A DNA stretch of 64,000 nucleotides from CAYRJD01 sp965205925 (GTDB taxonomy: Bacteria; Actinomycetota; Acidimicrobiia; Acidimicrobiales; Poriferisodalaceae). The number at the start of each line of letters is the position of its first letter. Position 1 is the first letter of the stretch. This document shows, piece by piece, positions 17,283 to 25,314 of the stretch. Below the pieces are notes generated by a model. That model did no database searches. It was given only the letters and a program-made list of their open reading frames with translations, and was not told the origin of the DNA. The stretch lies in contig OZ242183.1 in assembly GCA_965205925.1 (NCBI GenBank), positions 620,001-684,000 on the forward strand. The letters are read 5' to 3'. A program made the translations under genes and the position numbers.

Positions 17283-18466
17283 ATTCCCGACTCACGAATT
17301 TGATGCACACAGTCTGGGATTACTTCTAGTGCTTGATCAACTTCCCACGCTTCAGTGCACCAACCAAGCGACAAACGCAATGAGCCAGCAGCTTCGGCTC
17401 GGCTGTATCCCATAGCGGCCAGCACGTGGCTTGGTTCCATGGCTCCCGATGAGCACGATGCCGCAGCCGAAGCCATTACATCGCCACGGTCAAGCAGCAC
17501 CAGCAATGCTTCGGTTTGGATCTGGTTGATCAGCACCTGACATATGCCAGCAGCGATTTCAACGTCAGCAGGGGTTGTACTCAGCTTGCAGCCTTTTATT
17601 GCAGACACCAGCCCCGCCGCCAGTCGATCGCGCTCGCGCCAGAGTCGTTTGATGTCTGCATCGCGAGTTTCGTTTAGTTCAGCTAAAGCCGAACCTAACG
17701 CGACTATGCCGGCGGTGTTATGTGTGCCGCTGCGGCGCTCGGCCTCTTGGCCGCCGCCTAAGAGTTGCGCCGATAAGTCTCCAGCACAGTCGCGTATGGC
17801 CAACACACCCACACCCTTAGGTCCGCCAAACTTGTGACCGCTCAGGCTTAGCAAATCGGCGCGTGCTGCGGCTGTGCTGATGTCGGTCCAGTTCACTGCC
17901 TGCACGGCGTCGGTGTGAAGCTTTGCCTGCGGTGCGTGAATGGCGACTACGTCAGCCACCTCGTCTAGATCGGTGATTACGCCTGTCTCGTTGTTGGAAA
18001 GCATCACCGATACAAGCCCTATGGGTGGGCCAGCTTCGGGCTGCAACTGCTGTGCTAGATGATTCAGATCAATCCGACCGTTTGGGTGCACATTGACGGT
18101 GCGGCCACCGACGGCGAGAGTCGGCTCAAGCACGGCGTGGTGTTCGGTGGTGGGGCACAGCGCCACGGTGCCCGTGGCTGCGGTGATGCCGCGAATAGCC
18201 AAGTTGTCGGATTCGGTGCCGCCCGACGTAAACACGATGTCGTGTGGACTAAAGCCCAGTGAGGTGGCGACGATTTCGCGAGCGTCGTCTATGGCTCGGC
18301 GCGAGTGGCGAGCCATTTTGTGCGCGCCTGAAGGGTTGCCGAAACTGGATTGCAGCCAGGGCAGCATTGCCTCGACTGCTGCTGGCCGCATCGGAGTTGA
18401 AGCGGCGCAGTCAAGGTATGCGGGACGTCTTTGTTCGTTGTTTTGCTTGCTTGCAAACTCAGTCAT
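17279..18466 (-). CDS. iscS: Cysteine desulfurase, IscS/NifS family
   Basis: A 395-residue PLP enzyme that removes sulfur from cysteine as a protein-bound persulfide. The PLP lysine is about K212 in LSGHKFGGPKGVG. The persulfide cysteine is about C338 in AASCSSGAMEPSHVL, with the long mobile loop typical of group I (IscS-like) enzymes. ATTEHHAV-type sequence (PTTEHHAVLE) precedes the active site. It is directly coupled to mnmA, so tRNA thiolation is one likely role. Its start is only 33 bp from the divergent methyltransferase start. Confidence 0.95.
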   Translation of the reverse strand: MTEFASKQNNEQRRPAYLDCAASTPMRPAAVEAMLPWLQSSFGNPSGAHKMARHSRRAIDDAREIVATSLGFSPHDIVFTSGGTESDNLAIRGITAATGTVALCPTTEHHAVLEPTLAVGGRTVNVHPNGRIDLNHLAQQLQPEAGPPIGLVSVMLSNNETGVITDLDEVADVVAIHAPQAKLHTDAVQAVNWTDISTAAARADLLSLSGHKFGGPKGVGVLAIRDCAGDLSAQLLGGGQEAERRSGTHNTAGIVALGSALAELNETRDADIKRLWRERDRLAAGLVSAIKGCKLSTTPADVEIAAGICQVLINQIQTEALLVLLDRGDVMASAAASCSSGAMEPSHVLAAMGYSRAEAAGSLRLSLGWCTEAWEVDQALEVIPDCVHQIRESGI

Positions 18467-18499
18467 TGCTGTGAGGTTATTGCTGGCACCCTGTGAGAC

Positions 18500-19372
18500 A
18501 TGACAACAACGTATGGCCCGTCAACGTATGGAGACGATTTTGCTGACGTCTATGACGACTGGTATTCGGATGTGTCGGACGTCGCGGCAACAGTCAAACT
18601 AGTAACACAGCTAGTCAAGCAAGCCAGCAATCCGGATAACACAACGGGCCGTGTGTTGGAACTGGGTGTTGGTACCGGACGACTGGCTTTAGCCATCGCG
18701 GCTAAAGGTGTCTCTATTGACGGCATTGACTCGTCGACCGCAATATTGGAACGTCTTGCTGAGAAAGATCCGCTGCAAACCGTCGGACGCCTGCTGGGAG
18801 ACATCGGCGCTACCGATTTTGGGGCTGAGCATTATGGAGCAGGACAACATGTTGCGCCCGGCCCCTACCAAGTTGTGTTCGCTGCTTACAACACTTTTTT
18901 CAATCTGACATCCGAGCAAGCACAGCTTTGCTGCCTGAAGCTGGTAGCGCAACGGTTAGCAGCAGACGGAAAGCTTTTGATTGAGGTGTTTTTGCCGGTA
19001 CCTACCGAACCGACAGAACCGGCCGACAGAACCGGCTCACCGACGCAAGACCAACCAGCTGCAGCTGCCGAAGCTGGTTGGCCGCAAGTTGAGGTTCGCC
19101 GTCAGGGCCAGTCGCTGTTGTTGAACGTGAGCGTGTTAGACGCTGAGCAGCAGTTGGTACGCGGCCGGCACATAGAAGTCAGTGGATCCAACCGCTCGCT
19201 GGCTAACATCGTCAATATCCGTTCGTGGCAGATCCGTTATCTCAGCCCCAGCCAACTTGACGAACTAGCCATCCAGGCTGGATTTGAGTTGGAGAACCGT
19301 TGGGCGGATTGGCACCGCAACCCGTTTGACGCCACCGGAACACAACATGTTTCGGTTTATCGACTTGTTTGA
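18500..19372 (+). CDS. Class I SAM-dependent methyltransferase
   Basis: A 290-residue protein with SAM motif VLELGVGTGRLALAIA (about 53-68) and acidic GIDSSTAILERL after it. It opens with YGDDFADVYDDWY, the N-cap seen in small-molecule or ubiE-like methyltransferases. A Pro/Thr/Gln-rich stretch (about 168-192) interrupts the C-terminal half. The substrate cannot be predicted. It is divergent from iscS with a 33-bp gap, so promoters must overlap or the mRNAs are leaderless. Confidence 0.85.
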   Translation: MTTTYGPSTYGDDFADVYDDWYSDVSDVAATVKLVTQLVKQASNPDNTTGRVLELGVGTGRLALAIAAKGVSIDGIDSSTAILERLAEKDPLQTVGRLLGDIGATDFGAEHYGAGQHVAPGPYQVVFAAYNTFFNLTSEQAQLCCLKLVAQRLAADGKLLIEVFLPVPTEPTEPADRTGSPTQDQPAAAAEAGWPQVEVRRQGQSLLLNVSVLDAEQQLVRGRHIEVSGSNRSLANIVNIRSWQIRYLSPSQLDELAIQAGFELENRWADWHRNPFDATGTQHVSVYRLV

Positions 19373-19515
19373 CCGGAGCGCTCATATAGAGCCCGGCTGG
19401 GCTGGTTACAGATCTGGGTGTGCGTCCAAGCTTTTGCTGGTTGCTGGCTTGCCAGGTAACCGGTGCCAAAACACGAACGAGCATTGCTAGCAATCACAGA
19501 AATACAGGAAACAAA

Positions 19516-20697
19516 ATGAGGCTTGAGGTATCGATCAACCTGCCAGCTACACCAGAAGAGGTATGGCAGTACGTAGCCGATTTGGAGCGCAGTATTGCTT
19601 GGACGAGCGACAAGAACGAGGCTCATTTCACGTCCGACATCACCGAGGGGGTAGGTACCACGCTGGATGCCAGATTTGAACTAGGGCCGCTGCACACCAC
19701 CGATCGCGTAACCGTTATCGAGTGGCAGCCGCCATCAGGCGATAACACAGGCATAGGTGCAACCGACGGCGGTACTCCTAACGCTTGTGTAGCGGTCATA
19801 GGTGTGAAACACGAGGGCGTCATAAAGGGTGCAGGTCGTCAAACCTTGACGAGATCCGCAGACGGCACTCTGGTTCAAATCGTTGAAAACTTACGCCTGC
19901 CGTGGTGGATGGGTGGAGCGATTGCCTCACCGCTTACCTCGCGCTTGTTGCGGAAGGTGTTGCTACAAAAGTTGCGTCGTCTGCGAGTGAAACTCATGGA
20001 GATCAACGAGGAGGTTGGCCCAGATGAACCGGGCGCACTGATCGGCCGCGGCCAGCACAGCGAGGTTCGCAGATATGGCAAACATGCCGTGCGTATAAGC
20101 GTGCGCGGCGACGACCTAAATCATGAGGCTAAAGCAATGCAATATGTGGGTGAGCGAGGCTTCCCTGCCCCAAAGCTGATTAGCCAGCCCGACCCATCTT
20201 CAATCGTGATGGAACGCTTGAGTGGACCAACAATGCTGCAAGACATCACCGCCAAGCCTTGGTTGTTGCCGCGCCACGCAAAAGCGTTGGCTGCGCTTCA
20301 TCGTCAACTCGGCGCGATCGAAGCACCAAAATCTTGGACGCAAGTGAGCGCTGGTGAGGGCGTCTGCCATCTTGACATGCATCCAGACAACGTGAAGGTG
20401 ACTCGCAACGGGCTGGTTGTGATTGATTGGTCAAATGCGTCTCGCGGTGATGCTGCCTTTGACGCGGCGCTTACCTATGTGACTTTGCGCACCACGCCAT
20501 ATGCGGCCGGTGCAATGGCGCGCGCGATGGTTGCTGGTTTTCGCCGACGGTTCGCGCAGGCTTTTTTGAGATCTTTCGGAGCCAACGACATCATGCTGCA
20601 CTTACGAAGTGCAGCCGAGTTACGCCTACTCGACCCGAATTTACTAACGACAGAGCGGGAGTCGGTGTTTGCGCTGGCACGCGGTGAGTTGGAGTAA
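19516..20697 (+). CDS. Fusion of an SRPBCC (START-like) domain and an APH-family phosphotransferase domain
   Basis: A 393-residue protein. Residues 1 to about 160 are an SRPBCC/polyketide-cyclase-like ligand pocket (MRLEVSINLPATPEEVWQYV, then strands and a long C-terminal helix). Residues about 175-390 resemble aminoglycoside/choline kinase-type enzymes. They carry a glycine loop IGRGQHSEVRRYG, the catalytic HLDMHPDN at 285-292 (D287 and N292), and IDW at 303-305 for the metal. I chose ATG 19516 because AGGA precedes it; the frame is open further upstream (19420) but that part looks non-coding. The ligand and phosphate acceptor are unknown. Its stop abuts the convergent meaB stop with no spacer. 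Confidence 0.8.
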   Translation: MRLEVSINLPATPEEVWQYVADLERSIAWTSDKNEAHFTSDITEGVGTTLDARFELGPLHTTDRVTVIEWQPPSGDNTGIGATDGGTPNACVAVIGVKHEGVIKGAGRQTLTRSADGTLVQIVENLRLPWWMGGAIASPLTSRLLRKVLLQKLRRLRVKLMEINEEVGPDEPGALIGRGQHSEVRRYGKHAVRISVRGDDLNHEAKAMQYVGERGFPAPKLISQPDPSSIVMERLSGPTMLQDITAKPWLLPRHAKALAALHRQLGAIEAPKSWTQVSAGEGVCHLDMHPDNVKVTRNGLVVIDWSNASRGDAAFDAALTYVTLRTTPYAAGAMARAMVAGFRRRFAQAFLRSFGANDIMLHLRSAAELRLLDPNLLTTERESVFALARGELE

Positions 20698-21804
20698 CTA
20701 GCTCAAGCCGGCTAACTCGACCAGCTTGTCGGCTGCTGTATAAGGGTCAAGCTGCCCGGACAGCAGCTCGCTGTTGATATCGCTTCCAGCGGGCGTGGCA
20801 GCTAACGCTTCTACCCGTGTAATCATGCGTTGATGCAGGATTTCTGAGAGTTCGCTCGCAGCACGCGCCTGACGATGTTTGATCAGCAAACCATTGCTGA
20901 GCAGATAATCGCGGTGTGCTGTTATTGCTTCGAACAGCTCGTTGGCTCCTTGTCCAGTTGTGCCAACCGTTTCAACTATGGGCGGCTCCCATACGTGTTC
21001 GTTGAGACCGCCATCGTGCCCGCTGACACTTCCGCTGCCGCCGTGTGACCCAGAAACAGCCGACAGTTCAAGCATCTGCAAAATATCCATGCGAGTCTCA
21101 GGCACACCAGGTCGATCACTTTTGTTGATGACGAAAATGTCAGCAATCTCCATCAACCCAGCCTTGTTGGCTTGCACCGAATCACCCCAACCAGGATTGA
21201 CCACCACCACCGTGGTGTCAGTGGCGCCAGCAATGTCCACTTCTACCTGACCCACACCGACGGTCTCGACCACCACCCAAGGCCAGTGCGCAGAGGCGAG
21301 CACACGCGCTGCGAGCGGCACTGCCAAGCTCAGTCCGCCTAGCTGTCCTCGTGAAGCCATCGACCGGATGTAAACGCCCTCATCGTAAGTGTGGCTGCCC
21401 ATTCGCACTCGGTCTCCCAAGATCGCGCCACCGGTGAAAGGCGAGGAGGGGTCGACCGCAATGACGGCCACTTTTTCGTCGAGCTCACGAGCCACCACCA
21501 ACAGTTCTGAGGTAATGCTGGATTTACCAGCCCCGGGTGCACCGGTGATGCCAACCGTGTGCGAACCTGAACCTGAACCGGTTGAACTAGTACCCGCAGA
21601 AAAGGCCAGTGCCGCTAGTTCACGAACAGCCTGCGCATCCGTGGTTGGCGCACCGTGGTTACTTACGCCACGTTCCACCATTGACATCAACCGCGCTAGC
21701 GCTAGTCGTTCTCCTTTACGAGCTCTAGCCAGTAAGTCTGCAGCCACACCAGATGTGCCAGAGGTCTGCTGATCGGCTGGTTTGTTCGCCATTACGGCGT
21801 TCAT
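20698..21804 (-). CDS. meaB: Methylmalonyl-CoA mutase-associated GTPase MeaB (ArgK family)
   Basis: A 368-residue G3E GTPase that protects or reloads B12-dependent acyl-CoA mutases. G1 is GAPGAGKSS at about 88-96. DPSSPFTGGAILGDRVRM, VETVGVGQVEVDI and NKSD (guanine recognition) follow. Two Gly/Ser-rich inserts are visible (about 71-82 and after VSGSH), longer than usual loops. No mutase gene is in the window. The ATG immediately follows the murA TGA (TGAATG), so the two are translationally coupled. Its 3' end touches the stop of the opposite-strand SRPBCC-kinase gene. Confidence 0.94.
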   Translation of the reverse strand: MNAVMANKPADQQTSGTSGVAADLLARARKGERLALARLMSMVERGVSNHGAPTTDAQAVRELAALAFSAGTSSTGSGSGSHTVGITGAPGAGKSSITSELLVVARELDEKVAVIAVDPSSPFTGGAILGDRVRMGSHTYDEGVYIRSMASRGQLGGLSLAVPLAARVLASAHWPWVVVETVGVGQVEVDIAGATDTTVVVVNPGWGDSVQANKAGLMEIADIFVINKSDRPGVPETRMDILQMLELSAVSGSHGGSGSVSGHDGGLNEHVWEPPIVETVGTTGQGANELFEAITAHRDYLLSNGLLIKHRQARAASELSEILHQRMITRVEALAATPAGSDINSELLSGQLDPYTAADKLVELAGLS

Positions 21805-23139
21805 TCAAACGGCTTTGACCGATGCCCCAACAGCGGACAGCTTGACAGGCAATTTTTCGTAACCGCGTGCAATGTGCTCAGCTCCGGTGATACGAGTGAT
21901 GCCAGTAGCCGATAGCCCTGCAACCACCAGTGCCGCACCAGCACGAATGTCATGCGCTCGCACGGGTGCTCCACTGAGTTTTTCACTGCCTTGAATCACG
22001 GCGTGATGACCATCGGTGCGAATATTGGCCTTCATGCGGCGCAACTCATCGATGTAGCGAAACCGACCTGTGAAAATATTCTCGGTAACGATGCCAGTGC
22101 CCTGGGTTGTCGCCAATAGCGCTACGAGTACCGGCTTGTAGTCGGTGGCGAGGCCTGGATAGGGAAGAGTTGAGATGTCAACGGAGCGGAGCCGCTCCGG
22201 CTTGATGGGGGCTGTGGCGCGCAGGCCCTCTTCGCTGGGCTTGAAGCTCATACCCATGTCGCCAAGCTTGCGTAACAGCATGCTCATGTGATCAGCACGT
22301 GCACCTCGCAGGAAGATTTCACCGCCGCAAACACCCAGTGCGGCCAGGTAGGTGGCGGTTTCGACACGATCGTTGATTGCTTTGTAGAGCGGAGCGGGTT
22401 GCAGTTTTTCCACGCCGTCAATGGTGATCGTGCCCGTTTCGGCTCCGCTTATTTGTGCGCCCATGTTGATTAGAAACTGAGCAAGGTCAACTATTTCTGG
22501 CTCCCGGGCAGCGTTTTCGATGACGGAGCGTCCACGCGCCAACACCGCAGCCATCATCACGTTTTCGGTCGCACCGACAGATGGATATTCCAGCACCACT
22601 TGGGCTCCGGTCAGCACGTCTGCGCGACCTTCGACGTTGCCGTGCGCGGTATCGAAGCGCGCTCCAAGAGCTTCGAGTGCGGTCAAGTGCAAGTCGATGG
22701 GACGAGGACCGAAATCGTCCCCGCCAGGTAGTGCCACGCTTGCGCGACCGAAGCGAGCTAGCAACGGTCCGAGCACCACGATTGATGCTCGCATTCGCTC
22801 GACTAACTCGTAGGGCGCATCGGTGGTGCGCAGCTGTGCGGGCATGTCGATCTGAATTTCGTTTGCGGCCGGGTTGCGGGTGATTTTTGCACCCATTGCG
22901 TTCAGCAACTCGCACATGATTGAGGTATCGGCAATGTTGGGAATATTGCCTAGGTGATGGTGGCCTTCGGCTAACAGGCAGGCAGCCATCAGCTTTAGAA
23001 CGCTGTTCTTGGCGCCGGAAATCGGAATGTCGCCGTGGAGCGGTCCGGATTGCTGAACCTCTATAACACCGGTGGAGTAATCGCTGGAGTCCCCACCAGA
23101 GGTTTTGTGTGATGTTGCGTTTGTCATATGTTGCGCCAC
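21805..23139 (-). CDS. murA: UDP-N-acetylglucosamine 1-carboxyvinyltransferase MurA, Asp-type active site
   Basis: MurA adds enolpyruvate from PEP to UDP-GlcNAc, the first committed step of peptidoglycan synthesis. The SGAKNSVLKL segment carries the catalytic Lys/Asn (about 44-45). The PEP-binding loop reads ALPGGDDFGPRP: the Cys that fosfomycin alkylates is Asp (about D141). Family knowledge: mycobacterial and chlamydial enzymes share this change and are intrinsically fosfomycin-insensitive. Length 444, with about 20 polar N-terminal residues; a second Met at residue 5 is possible. It shares a transcript with meaB, and the 95-bp gap upstream holds two inverted repeats. Confidence 0.96.
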   Translation of the reverse strand: MAQHMTNATSHKTSGGDSSDYSTGVIEVQQSGPLHGDIPISGAKNSVLKLMAACLLAEGHHHLGNIPNIADTSIMCELLNAMGAKITRNPAANEIQIDMPAQLRTTDAPYELVERMRASIVVLGPLLARFGRASVALPGGDDFGPRPIDLHLTALEALGARFDTAHGNVEGRADVLTGAQVVLEYPSVGATENVMMAAVLARGRSVIENAAREPEIVDLAQFLINMGAQISGAETGTITIDGVEKLQPAPLYKAINDRVETATYLAALGVCGGEIFLRGARADHMSMLLRKLGDMGMSFKPSEEGLRATAPIKPERLRSVDISTLPYPGLATDYKPVLVALLATTQGTGIVTENIFTGRFRYIDELRRMKANIRTDGHHAVIQGSEKLSGAPVRAHDIRAGAALVVAGLSATGITRITGAEHIARGYEKLPVKLSAVGASVKAV

Positions 23140-23187
23140 GAGCTATTCAGCAAGGGGCTAGCCGGTAAGGGTGCCAGCGCTACGCGA

Positions 23188-23210
23188 TGGCGTCAACATC
23201 TAAGACGCCA
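23188..23210. promoter_or_regulatory. 7-bp inverted repeat in the lhgO-murA gap
   Basis: TGGCGTC (23188-23194) and GACGCCA (23204-23210) form a perfect 7-bp stem with a 9-nt loop. In the direction of transcription (minus strand) it lies after the lhgO stop and about 50 bp before murA. No T-run follows, so it is not a standard intrinsic terminator. It could be an mRNA hairpin or a protein site. Confidence 0.45.
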
Positions 23211-23214
23211 GCTG

Positions 23215-23232
23215 CTGTGTTAGCTAACACAG
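23215..23232. promoter_or_regulatory. Perfect 18-bp palindrome in the lhgO-murA gap
   Basis: CTGTGTTAGCTAACACAG is its own reverse complement over 18 bp, with no spacer. It sits 2 bp beyond the lhgO stop and about 75 bp upstream of the murA start. The form suits a dimeric regulator better than an RNA hairpin, as it leaves no loop. No regulator is assigned. Confidence 0.5.
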
Positions 23233-23234
23233 GG

Positions 23235-24455
23235 CTAGCTAACAGCGATCTGATCGTTTATGTATTTTGCGATTTCTAGACTGGCGGTGGCCGCAGGGCT
23301 AGGAGCGTTCAGAACGTGGAAAGTCTTGCCCGCTCGTGTAATAGCAAAGTCGTCCAACAGTTCACCTTTCGCATCCATTGCTTGAGCACGCACGCCAGCT
23401 TTAGTGGGCACTAAATCGTCCACAGTGATCTCAGGTACCAGCCGAGAAAGTGCCTTGGCGAAGGCTTTTTTGCTTAGCGAACGCCATATTTCACTGCCAC
23501 CGGTACGCCAGTACTTAGCAGCCAGCTTCCACAATCCACGATTAGACAAATGCTCACGCACCTGCTGCTTGCTGATTTCCCTCCAGCTGTAACCCGCGCG
23601 ATGTAAAGCCAGGACGGCATTTGGTCCGGCATGAATAGAGCCGTCGATCATGCGCGTCAGATGCACGCCAAGAAAAGGAAAGCTCGGGTCGGGCACTGGG
23701 TAAATGAGATTTTTGACCAGGTGTCTTGCATGCGGGGCAAGTTCGTAGTACTCGCCGCGAAACGGCACGATGCGGTTGCCTTCGGTGGCGTTAGCCATGT
23801 CTGCTACTTGATCGCTGCGCAGTCCGGCGCAGTTGACCAGAAGCTGCGTTTCGATATCGCCCCCGGTAGTACCAACGCGAACCTTATTGCCGGTTCCATC
23901 TTGGCGATCCAGCGAAATCACCTCGGCGTTGTACCGGACATCCGCCCCATTGCAGACCAGTTCTTTTGCATGCGCTTCGGCTACGGCCACATAATCGGTA
24001 ATGCCCGTGGACGGCACCCATAAGGCTTCGATACCCACGCAATGTGGTTCTTGCTCGGCCAGTTGGTCGGCGTTTAAGAGCGCAGCGGGGACACCATTTT
24101 TAGCTGCGTTCAGCGATAACGCACGCAGTCTTTCCAGCTCTCGCTGTGATGTGGCGACAATCACCTTTCCGCAAACGTCGTAAGCGATGTCGTGGCGTTG
24201 GCAAAATTCCACCATCGACGCGCGCCCAGAGATAGCCAGCTTGGCCTTTAGCGAACCCGGCTTGTAATAAACGCCGGAGTGCAGCACACCTGAGTTGCGG
24301 CCGGTTTGATGCTGCGTGCCAGTGGATTCGGCCTCTAGCACTACAACGGCTTTGCCAGGGTTGCGTTGTAGGTAGCAGTGAGCGGTGGCTAACCCAATTA
24401 TTCCAGCGCCGACAACTACAAGATCGGCTACGCAAGAACGGTCGTCAGCGCTCAT
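23235..24455 (-). CDS. lhgO: L-2-hydroxyglutarate oxidase
   Basis: A 406-residue FAD oxidoreductase of the DAO family that converts L-2-hydroxyglutarate to 2-oxoglutarate, feeding electrons to the membrane. The dinucleotide site is VVVGAGIIGLATAHCYL. The family signature HQTGRNSGVLHSGVYYKPGS follows (usually HQTGHNSG; the His is Arg here). PFRGEYYEL and HAGPNAVLAL are also typical. It starts 18 bp after the J-domain gene on the same strand, forming a two-gene unit. Confidence 0.92.
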   Translation of the reverse strand: MSADDRSCVADLVVVGAGIIGLATAHCYLQRNPGKAVVVLEAESTGTQHQTGRNSGVLHSGVYYKPGSLKAKLAISGRASMVEFCQRHDIAYDVCGKVIVATSQRELERLRALSLNAAKNGVPAALLNADQLAEQEPHCVGIEALWVPSTGITDYVAVAEAHAKELVCNGADVRYNAEVISLDRQDGTGNKVRVGTTGGDIETQLLVNCAGLRSDQVADMANATEGNRIVPFRGEYYELAPHARHLVKNLIYPVPDPSFPFLGVHLTRMIDGSIHAGPNAVLALHRAGYSWREISKQQVREHLSNRGLWKLAAKYWRTGGSEIWRSLSKKAFAKALSRLVPEITVDDLVPTKAGVRAQAMDAKGELLDDFAITRAGKTFHVLNAPSPAATASLEIAKYINDQIAVS

Positions 24456-24473
24456 TAGCGCGAACTCATGAGC

Positions 24474-25310
24474 TCATCGTTTCGTGTCATCAGCACTTGT
24501 CGCTGGTCCGTGAGCAGGAGCCATGAAAGAGGCATGGTTTGAGAGCAATATTTTGCGAGCCGCCGTCAGAGCGGCGATGCGATCTCCAGCATCGGAAACC
24601 TCTCCACCGTGATCAGGATGAGCCTCTCGCATCTGCCGTCGAAACTGACGCTGCAAAGAGCGAGTGTTGCCGTCGTAAGTGTCCATACCCATTACGTGCA
24701 GCGCCCAAGATTTTGCAACCATGTCTGAGGAGTCACGATCTGAGAGCTCACGCGTTTCACGCCCTGTGAGATACGCCATCATGTCGGCCAGATCCACTTG
24801 GTCAGGCTCAGCATCGGTGCGCCAGCGCATCGCTGACCGCAGCAAGATAAACAAGCTGCTCCTGGCAGGCTCAGGTACGCGACTGGCTCGGTACATAGCC
24901 GCTAGCAGTTGTGGCTCACTGCGAGCGTTGCGATCCAGATCAACGCAAATGTCACCGCTTGGTGCTACCACCAGACGATGCTTGGTATTGGTTAGCCCTA
25001 CGCGGTCTTGTTGCAACCGGTATCGCAGTCGTGGCTGTGTAACACGATCACCGCGCTCAAGCTGTCGAGACAGTTCGTTCAGCGCCAGGCGTGCTTCGTC
25101 GGCAAGGTTTGCCCCGTAGAACGCAACCATTGCTGCTAGCAGTAGGCCACCGGGGCCAGGCGGCGGATCAAACCGTAACCGATCTTCACCAAGGGCAACT
25201 CTTCGTGTAGGGACGGCCGAACGGGAGTGCCATACGTCCATCTCCGCGAGGATCACAGCCGTCAAGCTACCGGTGCAGGTTGGGTTGCAATAGGCGACTA
25301 GCTTCCACAT
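24474..25310 (-). CDS. J-domain protein of unknown function
   Basis: A 278-residue protein ending in a DnaJ-like J domain (about 203-260) with the HPD tripeptide at 231-233 in MREAHPDHGG. Helices before and after fit a J domain that would stimulate a DnaK ATPase. The N-terminal 200 residues are not DnaJ-like: they have an Arg-rich alpha/beta part with PPPGPGGLLLAAMVAFYGANL and no zinc-finger or Gly/Phe region. That part presumably brings a specific client. I do not recognise its family. It is head-to-head with glpX, start codons 4 bp apart, and precedes lhgO by 18 bp. Confidence 0.75.
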   Translation of the reverse strand: MWKLVAYCNPTCTGSLTAVILAEMDVWHSRSAVPTRRVALGEDRLRFDPPPGPGGLLLAAMVAFYGANLADEARLALNELSRQLERGDRVTQPRLRYRLQQDRVGLTNTKHRLVVAPSGDICVDLDRNARSEPQLLAAMYRASRVPEPARSSLFILLRSAMRWRTDAEPDQVDLADMMAYLTGRETRELSDRDSSDMVAKSWALHVMGMDTYDGNTRSLQRQFRRQMREAHPDHGGEVSDAGDRIAALTAARKILLSNHASFMAPAHGPATSADDTKR

Positions 25311-25314
25311 TGAT

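Noticed and set aside
22487..22915. Arg-rich minus-strand frame inside murA
   Set aside because: It is an alternative-frame shadow of MurA, whose protein sequence is unambiguous.
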